Source: Planctomycetota bacterium (GTDB lineage Bacteria > Planctomycetota > UBA1135 > JAKEFM01). Taken from it: DNA of 42,001 nt. The notes beneath the pieces are model-generated. The model was not told where the DNA came from. It saw only the letters and a program-made list of their open reading frames with translations, and ran no database searches. The stretch covers positions 1 to 42,001 of the forward strand of contig JAKEFM010000026.1 of the NCBI GenBank assembly GCA_022616055.1, given 5' to 3'. How positions within the stretch are numbered: the stretch's first letter is position 1; each line of letters starts with the position of its first letter. The translations under genes and the position numbers were made by a program. Shown piece by piece: positions 14,318-22,498 of this stretch.

Positions 14318-17173
14318 ATGACGCTCTCTCGCGCGCGTTGCACCCCGTTCGGGGTCTTCGCCCTGGCCCTCGTCCTGACCGGGACGGCACAGGCGCAGAT
14401 CATTCCTCTCTTCTCGGAGAACTTCGAAGGCCCGCCCGCCCCTCCGGGGAACGTCGGCGCCTACACCGAGGTCGATCCCTTCTCGGGCGTCCCCGCCCCC
14501 ACGCTCTGGCACGAGGAAGCCGGCTGCGGGATCTGCCCGACGGGCGGATACATCATCACGCCCAACGCCTCGCCCTTCTCGAGCATCGTGAGCAACCCGG
14601 GCGCGGTGCTCGTCTTCAGCGGCGGCGACGACGGCTACAGCGGCCGGATCATCTCCCCGTTCATCTTCCAGCACTACGGGGTCGCTTTCCAGCTGATCGA
14701 CATCAACCGGAACGGCTTCCTCACGCCCTTCCCCGGCGGCGGGGGCGGGACCGACTTCATCAACGACGTCATGGGCAGCCCGAACCCCCCGAACGGGGTC
14801 ATCGGCCCCTGGTGGGACGACACGACCCACGTCGGCGGCCAGACCCTGTACGAGGTCCAGGGCTCCGCGCCGAACCGCCGGTTCGTCGTCGAGTGGAACA
14901 ACCTCGAGGCCTTCCCGGGGAACGGGAGCGGCGAGAACGCGACGTTCCAGGCCGTCATCAACGAGACGACGAACGTCCTCGAGTTCCACTACGACAACGC
15001 GACCTTCGCGCTCGGCGGGGACCCCTGGAGCGCGACGGTCGGCACGGAGAGCTTCAACGGCACGACCGCCGACGACGCGACCTGCGGCGGCGAGGACAAC
15101 CTCGTCTTCCCGGCGACCGGCTTCGACCTGACGCCGGGCGTGCCTCCCCCGCCGACGCCGAGCCCGCTCCCGAGCTGCATGGGGACGGAGGCGGCGGCGT
15201 ACAACCAGGGGGACATCGGGCTGTACACCTTCAACACCTTCTCGGCGAACACCGGGGCGATCGAGAGCCCGGGCGAAGCGTCGACCTCGGCCCTCGCGAC
15301 GGTCGTGATGGCCTTCGACTACACGAAGCAGAGCGAGGGAGGCGGCTCGGCTTCCTTCGACCAGTGCTTCGTCGAGACCTCCCCGACGGGGCTCGGCCTG
15401 TGGACCCTCGTCACGCAGATCACCGGGAACACCGGACCCTGCGGCGGCCCGAGCTCCTCCCAGACCCTCTCCCTCTCGGGCGTCGCCGGGACGAACTTCC
15501 AGCACCGGTTCCGGTTCGACACGGTCGACTCGGTCGGCAACGACTACTACGGCTGGTACGTCGACAACATCCGGGTCTTCGAGGCCCTCCCCGGCCCGAC
15601 CGTCGCCCTCTTCTCCGAGAACTTCGAGGTCGGCACGGTCGCGGGGAGCACCGTCGGCTCGATGGCCGAGCAGGACCCCGCCGGGAACCCGACCGACACC
15701 CTCTGGCACGCGGAGGCCAACTGCGACGCCGGGACGCCCGGTTCCTACACCGTCGCGGCGCTGCCGTTCGCTCCCTTCTCGTCGATCACCGGGAGCCCGA
15801 GCGCGATCCTCATCCACGGGTCGGGCGTCGACGACAGCGTCGGGACGATCGGGCTCCCGATCGCGTTCAACTTCTACGGGGCCCCGCTCCTCTCGGCGAA
15901 CGTCGACTCGAACGGCCCGGTGAGCATCTCGGCCTTCTCCAACTTCGTGAACCAGGCGATCCCCACGCCCGGCGCCCCGGACGGCTTCGCGGCCGCCTGG
16001 TGGGACGACAACCACACGGGCCCCTCCGGCTCGGTCATGTACGACGTCGTCGGCGGCTCCCTCGTGATCGAGTGGAACGTCGAGCACTACCCCAACAACG
16101 GCAGCGGGGAGTTCGCGAACTTCCAGGTCCGGCTGAACCCCTCCCCGGCCGACACGATCGACTTCCTCTACGAGCCGGCCACCTTCACGAGCGGCGGCGA
16201 CCCCTGGAGCTCGTCGATCGGCGTCGAGGACCCCGCCGGGATCGGGGGGACCGACGTGACCGGTTTCGGAGCCGGCAACTCCACCTTCCCCGGGACGGAC
16301 GTGCAGCTCACGTTCGTCCCCGGTGGAGGCGGCGGAACCCCGATTCCCCCGCCGCTCGCCGGCAATGCGGCGGCGTTCAACCAGGGTGACCTCGGCAACT
16401 ACACCTACGGCACCGGCGGCGTGGTCGAGGGGGCCCTGGTCTCGTCGACCTTCTGCCTGCCGGGCGGCAGCCTCGGGACGAGCGTGACCTTCGACTACCT
16501 CAAGGTGACGGAGGGCGCGGGCGCGACGATCTTCGACCAGTGCTTCGTCGAGGCGCGCCCCTCGGTGAGCGACCCGTGGAGCATCGTCGGCCAGGTCGCG
16601 GGCAACCAGACCTGCGCCGCGGGCGGGGCGACGACAACCCTCTCGTCGACGGCCGTCCCCTCGCAGATCCGGCTCCGGTTCGACTCGGTCGACTCGGTCG
16701 GCAACAACTACCTCGGCTGGTACGTCGACAACCTCTCGGCGTCGGTCTCGACGCTCGCGGTCGGGGGCACGGCCGGAGCGGGCTGCCCGAGCTCGGGCGG
16801 CTGCGTCCCGACGATCTTCGCCTGCGGGAGCCCGACGGCGGGGAACGCCAACTTCTCGATCGGCCTCGGCAACGCCGAGCCCGGGACGCTGGGAGTCCTC
16901 ATCCTCTCCGCCGGCACGACGAGCATCCCGGTCTCGCTCTTCATCCCCGGGAACACCTGCACGCTGCTCGTGCCCCTCGTGGTCCTGATCAGCCCGATCC
17001 CCGTCTCGGCGGGGGCGGGCTGCAGCGGGTCGGCCTCAGTGACGCTCCCGGTCCCCTGCGGAACGCCGGCGGGGATCCCGCTGAACGCGCAGTGGGGCGT
17101 CGTCCAGCCGGGCATCTTCCCGGCGGCCAACTCGGTCTCGATGACGCCGCGGCTCGAGCTGACCACCTTCTAG
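14318..17173 (+). CDS. Large exported surface protein with duplicated beta-domain block
   Basis: A 951-residue exported protein. The ATG at 14318 gives a clean signal peptide (ending TGTAQAQ near residue 27) and has GGAGG ahead. Two homologous blocks follow, about 28-428 and 429-812. Each starts LFSENFE, has a TLWH.EA.C motif and a WWDD..H segment, then NQGD and FDQCFVE, and closes with D(T/S)VDSVGN.Y.GWYVDN, a jelly-roll or MAM-like ending. Residues from about 816 to the end form a Gly-Cys-Pro-type C-terminal domain also seen on the FG-GAP protein at 40071-41804. No enzyme motif is visible. It is probably a structural or binding protein of the cell surface, ending in a strong terminator. Confidence 0.78.
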   Translation: MTLSRARCTPFGVFALALVLTGTAQAQIIPLFSENFEGPPAPPGNVGAYTEVDPFSGVPAPTLWHEEAGCGICPTGGYIITPNASPFSSIVSNPGAVLVFSGGDDGYSGRIISPFIFQHYGVAFQLIDINRNGFLTPFPGGGGGTDFINDVMGSPNPPNGVIGPWWDDTTHVGGQTLYEVQGSAPNRRFVVEWNNLEAFPGNGSGENATFQAVINETTNVLEFHYDNATFALGGDPWSATVGTESFNGTTADDATCGGEDNLVFPATGFDLTPGVPPPPTPSPLPSCMGTEAAAYNQGDIGLYTFNTFSANTGAIESPGEASTSALATVVMAFDYTKQSEGGGSASFDQCFVETSPTGLGLWTLVTQITGNTGPCGGPSSSQTLSLSGVAGTNFQHRFRFDTVDSVGNDYYGWYVDNIRVFEALPGPTVALFSENFEVGTVAGSTVGSMAEQDPAGNPTDTLWHAEANCDAGTPGSYTVAALPFAPFSSITGSPSAILIHGSGVDDSVGTIGLPIAFNFYGAPLLSANVDSNGPVSISAFSNFVNQAIPTPGAPDGFAAAWWDDNHTGPSGSVMYDVVGGSLVIEWNVEHYPNNGSGEFANFQVRLNPSPADTIDFLYEPATFTSGGDPWSSSIGVEDPAGIGGTDVTGFGAGNSTFPGTDVQLTFVPGGGGGTPIPPPLAGNAAAFNQGDLGNYTYGTGGVVEGALVSSTFCLPGGSLGTSVTFDYLKVTEGAGATIFDQCFVEARPSVSDPWSIVGQVAGNQTCAAGGATTTLSSTAVPSQIRLRFDSVDSVGNNYLGWYVDNLSASVSTLAVGGTAGAGCPSSGGCVPTIFACGSPTAGNANFSIGLGNAEPGTLGVLILSAGTTSIPVSLFIPGNTCTLLVPLVVLISPIPVSAGAGCSGSASVTLPVPCGTPAGIPLNAQWGVVQPGIFPAANSVSMTPRLELTTF

Positions 17174-17193
17174 GCACCACCCAAGTCCACTTC

Positions 17194-17226
17194 GAGGGCG
17201 CGCCCCGCGGCGCGCCCTCTTTGTTT
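17194..17226 (+). terminator. Rho-independent terminator
   Basis: A perfect 11-bp GC stem (17194-17204 with 17209-17219), 4-nt loop CCGC, then TTTGTTT. It lies 20 bases after the stop of the 951-aa protein gene. It is the only textbook intrinsic terminator in the window. Confidence 0.85.
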
Positions 17227-17235
17227 CGACGGACC

Positions 17236-17291
17236 CCCCGGGACGAGCGCCCCGGCACGGGCGCCCCGGCACGGACGCCCCGGGACGAGCA
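17236..17291. repeat. Four tandem 14-bp GC repeats
   Basis: Four head-to-tail units of the form CCCCGG(G/C)ACG(A/G)(G/A)C(G/A), starting at 17236, 17250, 17264 and 17278. Units 1 and 4 differ only in the last base, and units 2 and 3 by one base. The array sits between the terminator and a convergent RRM gene. Function is unknown; no gene reads through it convincingly. Confidence 0.75.
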
Positions 17292-17380
17292 TACGGAGAG
17301 CCCGGGCGATGAAGAGGGGAACGAGTCCTCCCCCGGGGGAGGGGGGGGGAAGCGAGAGGGAGGGAGGGAGGGGGGCTTCT

Positions 17381-17680
17381 CTACCCGCGACGCGAGCCGC
17401 CGCCGCCGCCGCCACCGCCGCCACGCATGGCGGGACCCTGCGAGCGCGCCTCGTTCACGACGAGGCGGCGATTCTCGAACTCCGCGCCGTTCAGGGCAGC
17501 CGCCGCCTTGTCGGCTCCGGCGTCGTCCATCTCGACGAACCCGAAGCCCCGGCTGCGCCCGGTCTCGCGGTCGGTCACGACCGCGCAGGACTTCACCTGG
17601 CCGTGCTGGGAGAAGAGGGTGCGAAGCGCGTCCTCGTTCGTCGTGTACGAGAGGTTCCCCACGTAGAGCTTCTTCGTCAT
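17381..17680 (-). CDS. RRM-type RNA-binding protein
   Basis: A 99-residue protein with a single RNA recognition motif: RNP2 LYVGNL (5-10) and RNP1 RGFGFVEM (44-51), aromatic residues in place, followed by a Gly-rich tail. It binds single-stranded RNA. Small glycine-tailed RRM proteins of this kind are widespread in cyanobacteria and planctomycetes and are often cold-induced; that regulation is family knowledge, not seen here. A leader of about 90 nt separates the predicted promoter from the ATG, which could allow leader-based control. It lies downstream of fabI in the same direction, with its own promoter. Confidence 0.92.
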   Translation of the reverse strand: MTKKLYVGNLSYTTNEDALRTLFSQHGQVKSCAVVTDRETGRSRGFGFVEMDDAGADKAAAALNGAEFENRRLVVNEARSQGPAMRGGGGGGGGGSRRG

Positions 17681-17777
17681 CGGTCGTTCCCTTTAGCGGA
17701 GCGAGGAGAGGCGCGGGCGGGAGCGGTCCGAGGAAACGGCCGGCGCGTCCGAGACCCTTCTCTTACCGTGCGCCAAG

Positions 17778-17806
17778 GTTATGGCTACCGGCGGAGAGAC
17801 GGGCAA
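17778..17806 (-). promoter_or_regulatory. Putative promoter of the RRM gene
   Basis: On the minus strand TTGCCC (17801-17806), 17 bp, CATAAC (17778-17783). The gap between the genes is 140 bp, and the predicted leader of about 90 nt is long for this window. Confidence 0.4.
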
Positions 17807-17820
17807 GTCCTTTTTCGGGG

Positions 17821-18591
17821 TCAGACGCCGAGGACGTGGAAGCCGCAGTCAACGTGGAGGACCTCCCCGGTGATCCCCCGCGCGGCGCGCGAGAGGAGGA
17901 AGACCGCCGCCTCCGCGATCTCCTCCGGCTCGACGTTTCGCCGGAGGGGGGCGGACTGCGCGACCCGGTCGAGGATCCCGACGAAGCCCGAGACCCCGGC
18001 CGACGAGAGGGTCCGGACGGGCCCCGCGGAGATCGCGTTCACGCGGACTCCCGCCGGCCCCAGGTCGGCGGCGAGGTAGCGGACGGAGGACTCGAGGGCG
18101 GCCTTCGCCACCCCCATGACGTTGTAGTTCGGGACGACCCGCTCCCCGCCGAGGTAGGTGAGCGTGACGATCGAGCCCTCCCTCCCCTCCATGAGAGGGG
18201 CGGCGCGGCGCGCGATGGCGGTCAGGGAGTAGACCGAGACGTCGTGGGCCAGGCCGAAACCCTCCCGCGAGGTCGCGAGGTAGCCCCCTTCCAGGTCCTC
18301 GGGCTTCGCGTACGCCACGGCGTGGACGGCGAGGTCGAGCGCGCCGAAGGAGGACCGCACCCGCTCGAAGAGGGAGTCGAGGTCGCCGTCCCGGGTGACG
18401 TCGCACGGCAGGACGAGGGCGTTGCGGAGGCCCGAGGCGAGCTCCCGGACCCCCTTCTCGAAGCGCTCCCCCTGGTAGGCGAGGGCGAGCCTCGCGCCCG
18501 CCGAGTCGAGCGCGCGGGCGATCGCCCAGGCGAGGCTCCGCTTGTTCGCGACGCCGAAGACGATCCCGAGTTTCCCGTCGAGCTGGGGCAT
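17821..18591 (-). CDS. fabI: Enoyl-[acyl-carrier-protein] reductase (NADH)
   Basis: A 256-residue short-chain dehydrogenase of the FabI type. It reduces the enoyl-ACP double bond in the last step of each fatty-acid elongation cycle, in the cytoplasm. The nucleotide-binding segment is FGVANKRSLAWAIA (12-25), typical of FabI rather than FabG. The catalytic pair is Tyr156 and Lys163 in PNYNVMGVAK (Y-x6-K), with Tyr146 nearby. The C-terminal region ITGEVLHVDCGFHVLGV is also FabI-like. Length is normal for the family. No other fatty-acid genes are adjacent. Confidence 0.93.
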   Translation of the reverse strand: MPQLDGKLGIVFGVANKRSLAWAIARALDSAGARLALAYQGERFEKGVRELASGLRNALVLPCDVTRDGDLDSLFERVRSSFGALDLAVHAVAYAKPEDLEGGYLATSREGFGLAHDVSVYSLTAIARRAAPLMEGREGSIVTLTYLGGERVVPNYNVMGVAKAALESSVRYLAADLGPAGVRVNAISAGPVRTLSSAGVSGFVGILDRVAQSAPLRRNVEPEEIAEAAVFLLSRAARGITGEVLHVDCGFHVLGV

Positions 18592-18612
18592 GCGGTCCCT
18601 CCGGACCGGGCC

Positions 18613-18642
18613 TTGTTACCGGCGGCCCCCCGCCCCCGTCAA
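18613..18642 (-). promoter_or_regulatory. Putative promoter of fabI
   Basis: On the minus strand TTGACG (18637-18642, five of six consensus bases), 18 bp, TAACAA (18613-18618). The -35 overlaps the stop codon of the upstream regulator gene. Confidence 0.35.
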
Positions 18643-21203
18643 CGGAGGAGGGGGCCCGGTCCCCCCTTTCCGCGGGCGAGGGAGCGGCGGTCGAGACCGA
18701 GGTCCCTGAGCGCCCGGGCGAGGGTGTCGGGGTGACAGCCGAGGAACTCGGCGCCGCGCCCGAGGAGGGGCGCCCCCTCCGCGCGCGCCGTCCGGAGGGC
18801 GGAGGCGATCTCCTCGCGTGCGCGCGGACCCCGGAGGGGGAGCCGAGTCTCGAGCCGTCCGCAGAACCGGTCCGCCGTCCGCCGGATTCCCCCGGCGTCG
18901 AGGAGGGGTCCGCCGGCGAGGAGGAAGCAGCGGACGAGGAACGTCTCGAGCTCCCGGGCGTTCCCGCGCCACTCCTGTCTCCAGAGGAGCGGCAGGGCGT
19001 CGGGCGCCACGAGCGGCGCCGGCCTCCCGTCCCGCGCCGCGAACCGCTCGGCGAAGGCCCGCGCGAGGGCGGGGATCTCCTCGCGCCGCTCCCTCAGGGG
19101 CGGGACGTCGAGCCGGAACCGGGCCAGGCGATGGAGGAGGTCCGTCCGGAACCGTCCCTCCCGGGCCGCGACCGCGAGGTCGACCTGCGTCGAGGCGACG
19201 ACCCGGAAGTCCGTCGGGCGCTCGGCCTCCTCCCCGAGCCTTCGCACCGCTCCCCGATCGAGGACTCGCAGGAGCCGCGCCTGGCTCTCCGTCGAGAGGA
19301 CGGAGACCTCGTCGAGGAACAGCGTCCCGCCCGCGCAGCGCTCGAGGACCCCGGCGGCCCCTCGGTCCGCTCCGGTGAAGGTCCCGCGCGCGTAGCCGAA
19401 CAGCTCGGCCTCGACCAGAGCGCAGGCCGACCGCCCGCAGGCGTAGGGGACGAAGGGGCCGGAGGCCCATCCCCCCTCGAAGTGGACGTACCGGGCGAAG
19501 ACCTCCTTCCCGGTGCCGGTCTCCCCGACGAGGAGGACCGGCCCCCCGCTCCGGGCGGCGCGGGCGAGGGCCGCGGCGAGACGCCCGCCGGCCCCCGCCG
19601 CCGGCAGCTCCGCCGCCTCGGAGAAGCGCTCCCTCGTCCATTCGCGGAACTGCTCGGCCCTCAGCCACGGGCCGATGCCGGCGGCGAACTCCTCGAGGCG
19701 GGTCCGCTCGCGGTCGCCGAGGTCCCGACGGCACGACTCGACGACCAGGACCCCCGCGGGGGCCCCCGCGTGGGGGACCGGCACGACCAGCCTCGCGCGA
19801 GCCGCTCGCTCGCCGCTCTCCGCCATCTCCCGGATCGCGCCTTCGAGGCCCGGGTCCGCGGGGGACCGGGCCGGACTCGCGTCGAGCCCGCGGCGAAGGA
19901 GCGCGGGGATCGACGTGGCGCCCGGCTCGACCGCGCGTCCCGCCCGGTCGCGGACCCGGAGGCGGCCGGTGCGGAGGATCGGCTCGAGGAGGCAGGCCGA
20001 CCGTCCCCCGAGACGGAGCGGGAGGCGCTCGAGCCATCCACGCCGAGCCCTTCCTCCCGGCCCGGCGAGCCTCTCCCGCAGCCGCTCCAGCGCCTCCTCG
20101 AGGAAGCGGCGCTCCCCCTCCCCGATCCTCCAGGCGTGCGGGGAACGGAGGACGAGCGTCAGGGGAGGGCTCCCCACCCTCGCCTCGGAGAGCGGATCCT
20201 CTCCCTCGGCGCCGGGTCCCGGCGCGGGCGCCCCTGGCTCCGCAGGCCTCCTCCGCGGGAACGACGCCAGACACTCGGCGCCCCGCTCCCCGGAGCGCAG
20301 GAGGAGCCCCTGCGGGTACCCGCTCGTCCGGGCGATCCGCGCGAGCGCCTCCGCCGCGAAGCGCCGGTCGGACTTCGCGAGGCGGGAGGCGCGCCCGATC
20401 CAGGCCAGCGCGGAGGCGAGGACTCCCTCGACCCAGGCGCGGGCGGCGGCCGATTCCCGCAGGGGATCCCGCAACAGGCGTGGCGCCGCCTCCCGGAATC
20501 GTCCGGCCCACTCCGGCCGCGCGTCGAGGAGCCGGGGGAAGGCCGGGCTCGCCCCGAGCGCCGCGAGCACCTCCGGAGTCCCGTCCGATTCCCGATCGAG
20601 CCGCCGGAACGCACCGGACGCGGCCTCGGCATCGGGAAGGAGGGCGAGCGCCACCGCGAGTCGCGCGCGCGCCACGGGCGCCTGCGGATGGATCGCGAGC
20701 GAGCGCCGGAGGAGGGCGACCGCCTCCCTCACCCTCCCCCGGGCGAGGGCGATCTCCCCGGCTCCCGCCAGTCCCGCCGCGCGGCCCTGGGCCGACCGCG
20801 CGCGGGAAACGAGACGGCGGAAGAGTCCGAGGGCCTCGCGAACCCGGCCGCGGCCGGCCTCGAGCCGAGCCGTCCATTCGAGGACGAGATCCTCGTCCGG
20901 CGCGAGCGCGGCCGCCCGGGCGAGCCGCCCCTGCGCGCGGTCCACCGATCCGCGCGGCCGATCGAGGGAAGGAGGGAGGGCGAAGAAGGGGTGGCCCGGT
21001 CCGAGGGACCTCGAGATCCCCGCCGCGGCCCGACCCGCGAGCGCGCGCGCCAGCCCGCGCGGCTCCACCCGCACCCGCCGGATCGTGGCGAGCCAATCGA
21101 TCGCCGTCGCCGGCGGACCCGGGACGACGAGACTCCGGAGGGGGGGACCCTCGAGGTCCGGGGGACCCGCGCAAGGGAAGACGGCGGAGCCCGCGCTCTC
21201 CAT
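18639..21203 (-). CDS. Sigma-54-type AAA+ transcription activator with helical-repeat and GAF-like sensor region
   Basis: An 854-residue regulator. The N-terminal half is Ala/Arg-rich helical repeat sequence resembling TPRs (about 60-300). A GAF-like segment follows (RARLVVPVPHAGAPAGVLVVES, about 450-520). The AAA+ domain has Walker A GETGTGK (560-566), GTFTGA (607-612), Walker B LFLDEV (628-633), arginine-finger region FRTDLLHRLARFRLDVPPLRER, and WRGNARELE. A short Fis-like helix-turn-helix ends the protein. The sigma-54 contact loop is normally GAFTGA; here Thr replaces Ala. There is no receiver domain. The ATG overlaps the stop of the zinc-finger gene by one base, so it belongs to the sigma-factor operon. 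Whether it acts with sigma-54 is open. Confidence 0.8.
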   Translation of the reverse strand: MESAGSAVFPCAGPPDLEGPPLRSLVVPGPPATAIDWLATIRRVRVEPRGLARALAGRAAAGISRSLGPGHPFFALPPSLDRPRGSVDRAQGRLARAAALAPDEDLVLEWTARLEAGRGRVREALGLFRRLVSRARSAQGRAAGLAGAGEIALARGRVREAVALLRRSLAIHPQAPVARARLAVALALLPDAEAASGAFRRLDRESDGTPEVLAALGASPAFPRLLDARPEWAGRFREAAPRLLRDPLRESAAARAWVEGVLASALAWIGRASRLAKSDRRFAAEALARIARTSGYPQGLLLRSGERGAECLASFPRRRPAEPGAPAPGPGAEGEDPLSEARVGSPPLTLVLRSPHAWRIGEGERRFLEEALERLRERLAGPGGRARRGWLERLPLRLGGRSACLLEPILRTGRLRVRDRAGRAVEPGATSIPALLRRGLDASPARSPADPGLEGAIREMAESGERAARARLVVPVPHAGAPAGVLVVESCRRDLGDRERTRLEEFAAGIGPWLRAEQFREWTRERFSEAAELPAAGAGGRLAAALARAARSGGPVLLVGETGTGKEVFARYVHFEGGWASGPFVPYACGRSACALVEAELFGYARGTFTGADRGAAGVLERCAGGTLFLDEVSVLSTESQARLLRVLDRGAVRRLGEEAERPTDFRVVASTQVDLAVAAREGRFRTDLLHRLARFRLDVPPLRERREEIPALARAFAERFAARDGRPAPLVAPDALPLLWRQEWRGNARELETFLVRCFLLAGGPLLDAGGIRRTADRFCGRLETRLPLRGPRAREEIASALRTARAEGAPLLGRGAEFLGCHPDTLARALRDLGLDRRSLARGKGGPGPLLR

Positions 21204-21562
21204 CAGCGGACTCCCGACGGGCGAGGCGCGGGCTGGCGGGGTACGCCCGGGGGCCGCGGGCCCCAGCCGCGCTCGGCGTCGCGCCGCGCCCGGGAGGGTC
21301 GGGCCGGCAGGAGCCGGTACCTCTTCGGACGCGCCCCGCGGGGCGCCTTCCGCGCGCCCGACTCGAGGATGAGCCGGAGCACCTCGGGCGGAGGCCGCCT
21401 CCATAGGCTCGACCGCATCGAGTTCCGGACGGTCTCCCGCAGCGCCCGGAGCGCCAGCATCCCTTCCCGACACACCCGGCAGTGGCGGACGTGGCGAGCC
21501 CCGCCACCGCCGGGACGGACGTGGTCGCATCCCGACGAGCCTCCGGTCCCGCGAGGCCTCAA
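21203..21562 (-). CDS. Small HX3CX2C zinc-finger protein, probable anti-sigma factor
   Basis: A 119-residue protein whose only clear motif is HVRHCRVC, the HX3CX2C zinc motif of ZAS anti-sigma factors, followed by a helix (REGMLALRALRETVRNSM). It starts with TTG 21562, whose bases overlap the stop TGA of the sigma-factor gene (TTGA), and its own stop overlaps the ATG of the next gene (TGATG). No membrane segment is seen; the tail is rich in Arg and Pro. By position and motif it should bind and restrain the sigma factor encoded upstream. Coding reality rests on the zinc motif and the exact overlaps. Confidence 0.65.
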   Translation of the reverse strand: MRPRGTGGSSGCDHVRPGGGGARHVRHCRVCREGMLALRALRETVRNSMRSSLWRRPPPEVLRLILESGARKAPRGARPKRYRLLPARPSRARRDAERGWGPRPPGVPRQPAPRPSGVR

Positions 21563-22236
21563 CGCCTCCCCTCCCGCGCCGAGCCCGCCGCGGCCCGTCG
21601 CGCCGCGTCCGCGAGAAGCCGACGACGCTCCTCCACGAACCGACGGCGGGCGCGCCGCAGGATCGCCCGGGCATCGGCCTCGACGATCCCCAGCCGGCGG
21701 GCGACCTCGCCGATCGAGTGTCCCTCGACCGAGGCGGAGCGCAGCGCGATCCTCTCGCGTCGCGCCAGGCGGTTGAACGCCGCCCGGGCGGCCCGGACGA
21801 CCGTCGGATCGCCCGGCCCCTCCGGCGGCAGGAGGGGGACCTCGAGAGGATCGGGGTAGAGCCCTTCGCGCGCCGCCTCCCTCGCGACGGACCGGAGCCT
21901 CGCGCGCAGGCTCCCGCCTCGCCCCCGCTGGCCGGCCCGGAGCCGCACGAAGACGCGCAGGGAGACCTCCGCCACGTCGAGGACGAACGCCTCCCGGTCG
22001 AGGACGTCCCGCACGGCCGCCTCGACCGCGGGGCGGAGCAGCCGGACGAGGTGGCGGAGGACCCCCTCGGGGTCCTTCTCGAGGAGGGGGAGCAGCCTCT
22101 CCCCGATCTCCTCGTCCGAGAGCCAGGGCCCCGGGACCGTTCCCCCCGGATCTAGGCGCCTCAGGTCGGCGAGGGCCGCGTCCCCCGGACCTCCGGGGCG
22201 ACTCGTCTCGGGCCGCCTCGCGAACGCTTCGTCCAT
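21559..22236 (-). CDS. RNA polymerase sigma-70-family factor (ECF-like)
   Basis: A 225-residue sigma factor. Region 2 is weakly conserved (AEVSLRVFVRLRAGQRG..SLRARLRSVAREAARE, about 88-123). Region 4 is clear: FNRLARRERIALRSASVEGHSIGEVARRLGIVEADARAILRRARRRFVEE (about 152-205), with the helix-turn-helix that reads the -35. The start ATG has GGAAGG upstream. It is the first gene of an operon with a zinc-finger protein and an AAA+ activator. The N-terminal 40 residues (DEAFARRPETSRPGG) are not part of the sigma fold. Which promoters it serves is unknown. Confidence 0.75.
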   Translation of the reverse strand: MDEAFARRPETSRPGGPGDAALADLRRLDPGGTVPGPWLSDEEIGERLLPLLEKDPEGVLRHLVRLLRPAVEAAVRDVLDREAFVLDVAEVSLRVFVRLRAGQRGRGGSLRARLRSVAREAAREGLYPDPLEVPLLPPEGPGDPTVVRAARAAFNRLARRERIALRSASVEGHSIGEVARRLGIVEADARAILRRARRRFVEERRRLLADAARRAAAGSAREGRR

Positions 22237-22486
22237 GCCTGCGGTCCTTCCTGCGGAGACGCCGGGATCCTCTCCCGGCCCGGGCAGGGGTCAAGCGGAG
22301 CAGGACCGGTTCAATCTCCGGGCCAGGGGCGGTCCCGGCCTCGTCGGACGAGGGGGGAGGATCCAAACCCTTGGTCCCGCCGGCCCTCACGCGTCCCGGG
22401 AGAGTCGACAGGGCCGGGACCTTCCGTCCGCCGAATCCCGCAGGACCACCCCGGAGGGAGGCTCGGGGCCCTCGCGCCGGGAGCCG

Positions 22487-22492
22487 TAGACT
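22487..22492 (+). promoter_or_regulatory. Putative -10 (TAGACT) for a leaderless gene
   Basis: TAGACT lies 6 nt before the GTG at 22499, implying transcription begins at the start codon. It supports that start over the ATG at 22523. No -35 is recognised. Confidence 0.4.
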
Positions 22493-22498
22493 GGGCTC

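Noticed and set aside
17305..17380. G-rich tract with AGGG repeats, considered as a regulatory repeat or quadruplex
   Set aside because: Purine-rich strings like this recur in GC-rich gaps; no defined unit or link to a gene is visible.
18732..21776. Plus-strand frame of more than 1000 codons opposite the AAA+ activator
   Set aside because: Shadow frame; the minus strand contains intact Walker motifs and the overlapping operon.
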